Source: CAVPEW01 sp050247895
GTDB lineage: Bacteria > Actinomycetota > Acidimicrobiia > Acidimicrobiales > VFJN01
Length of the DNA: 12,346 bases
Assembly (NCBI GenBank): GCA_050247895.1
Contig: JBFWTJ010000100.1
Span: 1-12,346 of the forward strand
Direction of reading: 5' to 3'
Positions 1 through 5,864 of the stretch are shown here, piece after piece. The translations under genes and the position numbers were made by a program. Below the pieces are notes generated by a model. It saw only the letters and a list, made by a program, of their open reading frames with translations. It was not told where the DNA came from and made no database searches. How positions within the stretch are numbered: position 1 is the first letter of the stretch; every line of letters starts with the position of its first letter.

Positions 1-1
1 G

Positions 2-655
2 CTCGTGATCGCCCGCTGCTCGGTCGACTACGAGGGCCGGCTCAGCGCCCACCTGCCCACGGCCCTGCGCCTGATCATGGTCAAGAGCGACGGCTGCGTC
101 GCCATCCACGCCGACGGCGGCGCCTACAAGCCGCTCAACTGGATGAACGCGCCCAACCGGCTCGTGATCGACGAGGACCGCTGGACGGTCACCAACCCGA
201 AGGGCGAGCGGCTCGTCATCACCGTCGAGGAGGTCCTCTCCGACACCGAGCACGCCCTGGGCACCGATCCCGGCCTGCGCAAGGACGGCGTGGAGGCCCA
301 CCTCCAGGAGCTGCTCGCGCTGGCCTGCGAGCGCATCGAGCCCGGCCTGCGGCTGGTCCGTCGCGAGCACCCGACCGGGATCGGCCCGGTCGACCTGCTG
401 TGCCGCGACGAGCAGGGGCGGGCCGTGGCGGTGGAGATCAAGCGGCGGGGCGAGATCGACGGGGTCGAGCAGCTCACCCGCTACCTGACCTTCCTCGAGC
501 GCGACCCCGCCCTGCGCCCCACCCGGGGGGTGTTCGTGGCCCAGGTCATCCGCCCGCAGGCCCGGGCCCTGGCCGCGGCGCGGGGGATCACCTGCGTCGA
601 GGTGGACTACGACGAGCTGCGGGGCATCGAGCGGCCCGAGCTGCGGCTCTTCTGA
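2..655 (+). CDS. nucS: Endonuclease NucS (EndoMS), mismatch-specific; 5' partial
   Basis: DNA mismatch endonuclease that replaces MutS/MutL in most actinobacteria; it cuts both strands at mismatches and works with the replication clamp. Numbering from the GTG at 5: an N-terminal DNA-binding/dimerisation half (YKPLNWM at 41-47), a LGTDPGL-KDGVEAHL linker (85-100), then a RecB/PD-(D/E)xK nuclease half with GIGPVDLLC (D130) and VAVEIKRRGEIDGVEQLTRY (E144, K146 as the ExK pair). The C-terminal LRLF tail matches the clamp-binding motif known for actinobacterial NucS. The frame stays open to the left edge (codons for Leu-Val before Ile-Ala-Arg-Cys), and mycobacterial NucS begins (M)..RLVIAQC, so the true start lies a few codons outside the window and the GTG at 5 is probably internal. 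It ends 3 nt before the stop of the convergent hydratase gene, so no terminator fits between them. Confidence 0.96.
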   Translation, partial: LVIARCSVDYEGRLSAHLPTALRLIMVKSDGCVAIHADGGAYKPLNWMNAPNRLVIDEDRWTVTNPKGERLVITVEEVLSDTEHALGTDPGLRKDGVEAHLQELLALACERIEPGLRLVRREHPTGIGPVDLLCRDEQGRAVAVEIKRRGEIDGVEQLTRYLTFLERDPALRPTRGVFVAQVIRPQARALAAARGITCVEVDYDELRGIERPELRLF

Positions 656-658
656 GCC

Positions 659-1510
659 TCAGCGCCGGGTCAGCCGCCCGCCGTCCAGGACGACCCGGCC
701 GTCGCCGCCCCGGGTCACGAAGGCCACGCCGTCGTCGAGCTCCCAGGACTGCACGACCAGCTCCTCGCCGGGCAGGACCGGCGAGGAGAAGCGGCCCTCC
801 ATGGCGGCGCAGCGGGCCGGGTCGTCGTCGCACCAGTCCCGCAGCAGGACCCGGCCGGTGAAGCCGTAGGTGCACAGGCCGTGCAGGATCGGGCGCTCGA
901 ACCCGGCCCGGCGGGCGTAGGCCGGGTCGGAGTGGAGCGGGAACCGGTCGAAGGAGAGCCGGTACAGCAGGGCCTGGTCGGGCCGGGTCGTGCACCGCAC
1001 CTCGAGGTCGGGGGCGCGGTCGGGCACGGGGACCGCACCCGAGGGGCCCCGGTCGCCGCCGAAGCCGCCCGCGCCCCGCACGAACACCCCGTTGCGACAG
1101 CTGAACAGGGGCCGGTCCGACCCGACCAACCGGGAGGTCATCTCGCCGACGACGAGCGCACCGCTGCCCTTGTCGTGCACGCCGACGATCTCGGACACCG
1201 TCTCGATCTCGCCCGCCACCGGGATCTCGTCGAAGAGGGTCACGCCCTGGAAGCCGTGGACCATCATCGAGCGGTCGAAGTCCCCGGCCTGGTCGAGGAG
1301 CCCCTCCATGGCGTTGCCCAGCACGACCGCGATGGTGGGCAGGGCCCGCTGGGCCACCCCCTCGGTGTTCTCGGTCGTGTACTGGAGCTCCTCGCAGGGG
1401 TCCTCGGCCCCGGCCCCCACCCCTAGGGCGTAGAGGATCGCGTCCCGCTCGTCCCAGGTCCGGCGGACCGGACCGACGCGACGACCGACGGCACCGGGAT
1501 CGACGGGCAC
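659..1510 (-). CDS. MaoC-family (R)-specific 2-enoyl-CoA hydratase (MFE-2 hydratase-2 type)
   Basis: A 283-aa double hot-dog protein expected to hydrate trans-2-enoyl-CoA to (3R)-hydroxyacyl-CoA. The N-terminal hot-dog (about 10-150, with YALGVGAGAEDP and VVGEMTSRLVG) usually shapes the acyl pocket. The C-terminal hot-dog carries the hydratase-2 signature region at 182-216: LLYRLSFDRFPLHSDP, then GFERPILHGLCTYGF. Asp188 and His193 match the catalytic pair, but the family G-D-x-N reads F-D-R-F, so the Gly (187) and the catalytic Asn (190) are both Phe. The closest family resemblance I recall is to actinobacterial Hsd4B/Rv3538-like hydratases. The start is a GTG preceded by AGGAGGT with 6-nt spacing; that Shine-Dalgarno overlaps the stop of the upstream SDR gene, so the two are co-transcribed and probably translationally coupled. 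The substrate is unknown (fatty acyl or steroid side chain); the active-site change leaves activity open. Confidence 0.9.
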   Translation of the reverse strand: MPVDPGAVGRRVGPVRRTWDERDAILYALGVGAGAEDPCEELQYTTENTEGVAQRALPTIAVVLGNAMEGLLDQAGDFDRSMMVHGFQGVTLFDEIPVAGEIETVSEIVGVHDKGSGALVVGEMTSRLVGSDRPLFSCRNGVFVRGAGGFGGDRGPSGAVPVPDRAPDLEVRCTTRPDQALLYRLSFDRFPLHSDPAYARRAGFERPILHGLCTYGFTGRVLLRDWCDDDPARCAAMEGRFSSPVLPGEELVVQSWELDDGVAFVTRGGDGRVVLDGGRLTRR

Positions 1511-1516
1511 GGCAGG

Positions 1517-1523
1517 ACCTCCT
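1517..1523 (-). promoter_or_regulatory. Shine-Dalgarno AGGAGGT that sets the hydratase start
   Basis: A near-perfect AGGAGGT on the minus strand, sharing the last two bases of the SDR stop codon TAG (1524-1522) and lying 6 nt before the GTG at 1510. It fixes the start of the hydratase and implies coupling of translation to the upstream SDR gene. Confidence 0.8.
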
Positions 1524-2430
1524 ACTTCTCGTCGTAGCCGAACATGTCGGCGTTGGGTCGGGCCTCGGCGACCAGGGCCATCACCGCGGGCCCGAGCGCG
1601 ACCGGGTCGTCGGTCGGGGCCTCGATGGTGGGCCCGCGGTGCCAGCCCTCCGACACCGACAGCATCCGGCCGGTCACGTCGAAGACGCGGCCGGTGACCG
1701 ACCGCGACTCCGCGCTGGCCAGCCAGCACACGATGGGGGCGACGTGGCGGGGCGACATCTTCTCCCGCTCGTCGCCCTCCAGCGTCCCCATGCCGAGGTC
1801 CTCGGTCATCCGGGTCAGCGCCGCCGGCGCGATGGCGTTGACGGTCACGCCGTAGCGGGCCAGCTCCTTGGCCGCGATCACGGTGAAGGCGGCGATGCCC
1901 GCCTTGGCCGCCCCGTAATTGGTCTGGCCCACGTTGCCGTAGATCCCCGAGGGCGAGGACGTGTTGACGAGGCGCGCGTCGACCTCCTCGCCGGCCTTGG
2001 CCCGGTCCCGCCAGTGGGCCGCCGCGTGGCGGGACGGGGCGAAGGTGCCCTTGAGGTGGACCGCGATGACCGCGTCCCACTCCTGCTCGGTCATGTTGAC
2101 CAGCATCCGGTCCCGCAGGATCCCGGCGTTGTTGACCAGGACGTCGAGGCGCCCGAACCGCTCGACCGCGGTGGCCACCAGGCGCCCGGCGCCGTCCCAG
2201 TCGCTCACGTCGTCGCCGTTGGCCACCGCCTGGCCACCCCGGGCCGTGATCTCCTCGACCACCTCGTGGGCCGGGTCCGCGGCGCCCGCCGACGTCCCGT
2301 CGCGGGCCGCCCCGAGGTCGTTGACCACCACCGCGGCACCGTGCTCGGCCAGCAGGAGGGCGTGCTCGCGCCCGATCCCTCGACCGGCACCGGTCACGAT
2401 CGCGACCCGCCCCTCGCACAGCTTCACCAT
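1522..2430 (-). CDS. SDR-family (3R)-hydroxyacyl-CoA dehydrogenase-like oxidoreductase
   Basis: A 302-aa NAD(P)-dependent classical short-chain dehydrogenase of the MFE-2/Hsd4A (ChsB1) type. The Rossmann motif TGAGRGIG is at 13-20, the VVNDLG stretch at 35-40, NNAG at 100-103, and the catalytic Ser159, Tyr172 and Lys176 (YGAAK at 172-176). The pattern GxxRDG after NDLG and the VNAIAP..TRMTED block (197-211) are typical of peroxisomal-type (3R)-hydroxyacyl-CoA dehydrogenases. A tail of about 45 residues beyond the usual SDR core (from about 258) ends FGYDEK. The ATG is preceded by GGAGGG at good spacing. It is first in a minus-strand operon with the MaoC hydratase, which would supply its substrate, so the pair reproduces as two proteins the dehydrogenase and hydratase domains of eukaryotic MFE-2. 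Substrate class is inferred; it is homologous to the second SDR in this window. Confidence 0.9.
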   Translation of the reverse strand: MVKLCEGRVAIVTGAGRGIGREHALLLAEHGAAVVVNDLGAARDGTSAGAADPAHEVVEEITARGGQAVANGDDVSDWDGAGRLVATAVERFGRLDVLVNNAGILRDRMLVNMTEQEWDAVIAVHLKGTFAPSRHAAAHWRDRAKAGEEVDARLVNTSSPSGIYGNVGQTNYGAAKAGIAAFTVIAAKELARYGVTVNAIAPAALTRMTEDLGMGTLEGDEREKMSPRHVAPIVCWLASAESRSVTGRVFDVTGRMLSVSEGWHRGPTIEAPTDDPVALGPAVMALVAEARPNADMFGYDEK

Positions 2431-2548
2431 CGAGCCTCCCTCCGGCCCCCCGCCGTCGCCCGCTTCCTAGCGCGCCGCGCCCGGCGGAGGCGAGCCCGGC
2501 CGGCAAACCCGAGGTGCACCGGTCGGCACGTGCGAGACTCGACGGTCC
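2431..2548. promoter_or_regulatory. Divergent intergenic region (SDR operon / VanW gene)
   Basis: 118 bp between two divergently transcribed genes, so it must hold promoters for both. On the plus strand GAGACT (2534-2539) lies 9 nt before the VanW ATG and there is no purine-rich Shine-Dalgarno, so a leaderless or very short-leader start is possible but the hexamer is poor. On the minus strand a GGAGGG Shine-Dalgarno precedes the SDR ATG. No convincing operator or -35 was recognised. Confidence 0.45.
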
Positions 2549-4336
2549 ATGGACGAGCGGACCCCCGTCGCCGAGCCGGCCACCGACGGCACCGTCGCCC
2601 GGCCCCGGCACCTCCGCGACCGTGGTCCGATCCGGACCGATCCGCCGCACCGGGCGCGGCGGGAGGGACGCCCCCGGTGGTGGCGGTGGGTCGCGGTCGC
2701 CGTCCCCGTGGTCCTGCTGGCCGGCCTGTTCGGGACCTGGGCCGTGGCCACCTCGGGCAGCGACGTCGGGACCAACGTCGAGCTGGCCGGCACCGACATC
2801 GGGGGCATGAGCGCCGACGAGCTCGCCCCCGTCGTGGCCCGCGTGGCCGAGGACTTCGCCGCAGCCCAGGTCGAGATCGTCACCGGCGAGCGCACGTACA
2901 CCACCACCGCGGCCGAGATCGGCGTGGCCGTGGACACCGAGGCCACGACCCTCGCCGCGCTGGCCACCGCCGACGACGGCTTCGTGCTGGGACGCCCCTT
3001 CCGCTGGCTGGGCCACCTGTTCAGCTCCCGGCAGGCCCACGTGCGCTTCCGGGTCGACGCCCCGACGACCGAGCAGAAGATCCTCGAGCTCCAGGGTGCC
3101 GACCGGGTCGAACCGGTCGAGCCCACCGTCGAGCTGGTCGACGGCGACTTCCGGGTCGTCCCGGGCCAGGACGGGCGGGGCATCGACCCGGACCGCCTCG
3201 TCGAGGCGCTGGGCCGGGCCGCGGACTCGGGTGCCGACCCGCTCCGGGTCGAGGTCGAGCCGGAGGCCATCCCGCCGTCGGGCAGCGACGAGCAGGCCGA
3301 GGCCGCCGCGGCCCGGGCCGATGCGCTGCTGGCCGAGCCGGTCGAGATCCGCACCGAGGCCGGGAACCGCACGGTCGAGCCCGAGGTGCTGCGGAGCTGG
3401 GCCACCCTGGTCAGCACCGGGACCGACGTCGCCGTCGGCCTCGACCCGGCCGCGGTCGCCGGCAACCTCCGGGACCTCTTCGCCGGCATCGACGGCGCGC
3501 CGAAGCCGGCCTCGTTCACCCTCGAGGGCGGCAACCCGGTCGTGGTGCCCGACCAGCCGGGCCGGGTCTGCTGCGGCCCGACGCCCGAGGCCACCATCCT
3601 CGGTGCCCTGGAGTCCGGCCAGCGGACCGTCGAGATGGGCCTGGTCGAGGGTCGGGCCGCGTTCGGCGTGGCCGAGGCCCAGCAGTGGGGCATCACCCAG
3701 GCCGTGGGGGGCGACAACGCCTGGCGCAACGGCGCGCCCACCACCGGGCCGGCCGGCTTCACCACCTACCACTCGTGCTGCGAGGCCCGGGTCACCAACA
3801 TCCACCGGATGGCCGACATGGTGCGGGGCGCGGTGATCCCACCCGGCGGGACCTGGTCGATCAACGACCACGTGGGCCAGCGCACCGCGGCCAAGGGCTT
3901 CGTGCCCGCCGGCGCCATCCGCAACGGCGAGCACGTGGACGAGATCGGCGGCGGCGTGTCGCAGTTCGCCACGACGACCTTCAACGCCGCCTACTTCGCC
4001 GGCCTCGACATCGTCACCTACCAGGCCCACTCCGAGTACTTCTCCCGGTACCCGATCGGCCGGGAGGCGACCATGGGCTACCCGGCGCCCGACCTGCGCA
4101 TCCGCAACAACACCCCCTACGGCGTCATGATCTGGACCTCGTACACCAACACCAGCCTGACGGTGACGATGTACTCGACGCCCTACGCCACCGCGGAGCA
4201 GACCGGGAAGTCGGAGTCCATGAACGGCAACTGCCGGGTGGTGACCACCACCCGCACCCGGACCTTCCCCGACGGGCGCCAGGAGAACGACACCTTCCGG
4301 GCCACCTACCGGCCCGGCGAGGGCCAGTTCTGCTGA
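2549..4336 (+). CDS. Membrane-anchored VanW-family protein with peptidoglycan-binding-4-like domains
   Basis: A 595-aa cell-envelope protein. A basic cytoplasmic N-terminus (Arg-rich, about 1-46, ending RPRWWRW) is followed by one transmembrane helix (about 48-68) and a large extracytoplasmic part. This holds two alpha/beta regions resembling the putative peptidoglycan-binding domain 4 (about 90-210 and 240-370), then the VanW domain (about 405-545) with TNIHRMADMVRG, IPPGGTWSIND, the EIGGGVSQFATTTFNAAYFAG core and IRNNTPYGVMIW. Two vicinal Cys-Cys pairs (about 342 and 411) plus Cys near 563 and at the C-terminus could form disulfides outside the cell. The biochemical role of VanW domains is not established; a wall-associated role is the usual inference. 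No clear Shine-Dalgarno precedes the ATG. The next gene starts 16 nt after the stop, so they probably form an operon. Confidence 0.92.
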   Translation: MDERTPVAEPATDGTVARPRHLRDRGPIRTDPPHRARREGRPRWWRWVAVAVPVVLLAGLFGTWAVATSGSDVGTNVELAGTDIGGMSADELAPVVARVAEDFAAAQVEIVTGERTYTTTAAEIGVAVDTEATTLAALATADDGFVLGRPFRWLGHLFSSRQAHVRFRVDAPTTEQKILELQGADRVEPVEPTVELVDGDFRVVPGQDGRGIDPDRLVEALGRAADSGADPLRVEVEPEAIPPSGSDEQAEAAAARADALLAEPVEIRTEAGNRTVEPEVLRSWATLVSTGTDVAVGLDPAAVAGNLRDLFAGIDGAPKPASFTLEGGNPVVVPDQPGRVCCGPTPEATILGALESGQRTVEMGLVEGRAAFGVAEAQQWGITQAVGGDNAWRNGAPTTGPAGFTTYHSCCEARVTNIHRMADMVRGAVIPPGGTWSINDHVGQRTAAKGFVPAGAIRNGEHVDEIGGGVSQFATTTFNAAYFAGLDIVTYQAHSEYFSRYPIGREATMGYPAPDLRIRNNTPYGVMIWTSYTNTSLTVTMYSTPYATAEQTGKSESMNGNCRVVTTTRTRTFPDGRQENDTFRATYRPGEGQFC

Positions 4337-4352
4337 GCGGGGCGGGCACCCG

Positions 4353-5585
4353 GTGACGACCACCGTCGAGGTCGTCGTGGTCGGCGCAGGCCCGGCGGGG
4401 ACCGCGGCCGCCACGACGCTGGCCCGGGCCGGGCGCGAGGTCCTGGTCCTGGACCGGGCGCGGTTCCCCCGCGACAAGATCTGCGGCGACGGCCTCACCA
4501 CCGGGGCCCTGCGCCGGCTCGAGCACCTGGGCCTGGACCCGACCGCGGTGCCCTCCTGGCGCCGGGTCGACGACGTCGTGGTGCGCGGGCCCGCAGGGCG
4601 CGCCGTCACCTTCGGGCTGCCGCGGGACCAGGGCACCTTCGCCGCGGTGGCGGCCCGGGCCGACCTGGACGCCGCGCTGGTCGCGGTGGCCCGTGCCGCG
4701 GGCGCCGAGGTCCGCGAGGGCCACGCCTGCCGGGCCGCGGCCGAGCACCTGGACCGCGTCGTCCTCGACGTCGAGGGCCTGGGCGAGGTCCACGCCCGCT
4801 ACGTGGTCGGCGCGGACGGCATGTGGTCGCCGCTGCGCCGGGCGCTCGGCCTGTCCTCACCGGGCTACCGGGGCGAGTGGCACGCGTTCCGCCAGTACTT
4901 CGCCGAGGTCGGGCCCCGAGCGGCGAGCGAGCTGTTCGTGTGGTTCGAGCCCGACCTGCTGCCCGGCTACGCCTGGTCGTTCCCCCTGGCCGGCGGTCGG
5001 GCCAACGTCGGCTTCGGGATCCTCCGGGGCAGCACCACCGTGCCCCGGGTCCGCCGGATGAAGGACCTCTGGCCCGAGGTGCTGGCCCGGCCGCACGTGG
5101 CCGAGGTGCTCGGCACCGGGGCGCGCCCCGAGGCGCCCCACCGGGCCTGGCCGATCCCGGCCCGGGTCGACCGCACCGTGCTGACCGGCGCCCGGACCCT
5201 GTTCGTGGGCGACGCCGCCGCGGCTTGCGACCCGCTGACGGGCGAGGGCATCGGCCAGGCCCTGGCCACCGGCGTGCTGGCCGGCGAGGTGCTCGCCACG
5301 GCCGGCGCCCGGGACCCCGCGGCGACCACCGCCGCCTACCGGAGCCGCGTCCGTGCCGCCCTGCTGGCCGACCACCGGGCCGCGGCGGCCCTGGGCCGGG
5401 TCCTGGCCCACCCTCGGGCGGCCTCGGGGGCGGTGGCGCTGGCCGGCGCGACGCCCTGGGTCCGGCGCCAGTTCGCCCGCTGGCTCTTCGAGGACTACCC
5501 GCGGGCCCTGCTGGCCACCCCCCGCCGCTGGCGGCCCGGGACCCTGGGACGGCCGGGTGCCTGGGCGGTCCCGCCAGGCGGTTGA
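4353..5585 (+). CDS. Geranylgeranyl-reductase-family FAD-dependent oxidoreductase
   Basis: A 410-aa flavoprotein of the geranylgeranyl reductase / digeranylgeranylglycerophospholipid reductase-like family, which saturates isoprenoid double bonds or acts on related lipid and quinone substrates. The dinucleotide-binding GAGPAG is at 11-16 after a beta strand of valines. FPRDKICGDGLT (38-49) is the family signature after the FAD-ribose acidic residue, GADG is at 153-156, and the second FAD motif GDAAAACDPLTGEGIGQAL is at 286-304. PGYAWSFPL (204-212) matches the PxxYxWxFP substrate-side motif of the family. The GTG start fits the N-terminal strand; the Shine-Dalgarno is weak (GC-rich, no clear AGGAGG). 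It lies 16 nt after the VanW gene. The substrate cannot be read from sequence; menaquinone side-chain or polyprenyl reduction are possibilities, not demonstrated. Confidence 0.9.
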   Translation: MTTTVEVVVVGAGPAGTAAATTLARAGREVLVLDRARFPRDKICGDGLTTGALRRLEHLGLDPTAVPSWRRVDDVVVRGPAGRAVTFGLPRDQGTFAAVAARADLDAALVAVARAAGAEVREGHACRAAAEHLDRVVLDVEGLGEVHARYVVGADGMWSPLRRALGLSSPGYRGEWHAFRQYFAEVGPRAASELFVWFEPDLLPGYAWSFPLAGGRANVGFGILRGSTTVPRVRRMKDLWPEVLARPHVAEVLGTGARPEAPHRAWPIPARVDRTVLTGARTLFVGDAAAACDPLTGEGIGQALATGVLAGEVLATAGARDPAATTAAYRSRVRAALLADHRAAAALGRVLAHPRAASGAVALAGATPWVRRQFARWLFEDYPRALLATPRRWRPGTLGRPGAWAVPPGG

Positions 5586-5606
5586 CGATCGTTCGGGCAC
5601 TCGAAG

Positions 5607-5619
5607 CGTGATGTTCACG
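5607..5619. repeat. 13-bp dyad CGTGA-TGT-TCACG, possible operator
   Basis: A perfect 5-bp inverted repeat with a 3-nt spacer, 22 nt after the flavoprotein stop codon. A further GTGAA half-site (5635-5639) pairs with the TTCAC inside it (5614-5618). TTGACG at 5582-5587 resembles a -35 element, but I see no good -10 at standard spacing. Regulator unknown; chance occurrence is possible. Confidence 0.3.
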
Positions 5620-5750
5620 AGGCGGCCACGGCGGTGAAACGCTCGCCGCGTACCGTGGTCGTCGAGCAGCCGGACGTCCTTCCCCCCTCCACAGCGGGAC
5701 GCGAGGCTGTGCCGTTGGCGCACGCGGCGGTGCGTGACGGCGGGCGATGG

Positions 5751-5786
5751 GTCGGCGCACCTTGTTCCCCCTCGGGGTGCGCCGAC
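5751..5786. repeat. Perfect 11-bp inverted repeat in the ABC exporter upstream region
   Basis: GTCGGCGCACC (5751-5761) and its exact reverse complement GGTGCGCCGAC (5776-5786) flank 14 nt rich in T and C. It could be a hairpin in a 5' leader, a terminator for the upstream gene (there is no T tract after it, and it lies about 165 bp past that stop) or a dyad operator. It is the strongest structured element in the 279-bp gap 5586-5864, in which I see no convincing gene. Confidence 0.55.
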
Positions 5787-5852
5787 ACTGCTCGTCGCCG
5801 GGGTCCGGCTGTCCGGCCGGGCCCCGGCCGACCGCGTCCGGGCCCGGCTCCG

Positions 5853-5858
5853 TAGCGT
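5853..5858 (+). promoter_or_regulatory. -10 hexamer TAGCGT of a likely leaderless promoter
   Basis: TAGCGT fits the actinobacterial TANNNT -10 consensus and ends 6 nt before the GTG of the ABC exporter. No Shine-Dalgarno is present, so transcription probably starts at the GTG itself. The -35 region is not recognisable. Confidence 0.5.
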
Positions 5859-5864
5859 GGGGCC

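Noticed and set aside
1639..4356. A 905-codon plus-strand frame over the SDR and VanW region
   Set aside because: Arg/Gly/His-rich with no motif; it is out of frame with the VanW gene, which has clear domains and codon bias.
659..4636. A 1325-codon open frame on the minus strand extending upstream from the hydratase across the SDR and VanW genes
   Set aside because: Only its last 283 codons match a known family; the rest is antisense to well-supported genes and is the low-complexity Gly/Arg/Pro sequence expected from GC-rich shadow frames. A strong Shine-Dalgarno fixes the real start at 1510.
5814..5830. Near-palindrome of G and C before the exporter promoter
   Set aside because: The arms leave only a single central base, and such GC palindromes are expected often at this base composition.
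5634..5855. A 73-codon frame in the gap before the ABC exporter
   Set aside because: No ribosome site, no recognisable motif, and a low-complexity Arg/Pro/Gly end; it also runs through the inverted repeat. Not enough to call a gene.
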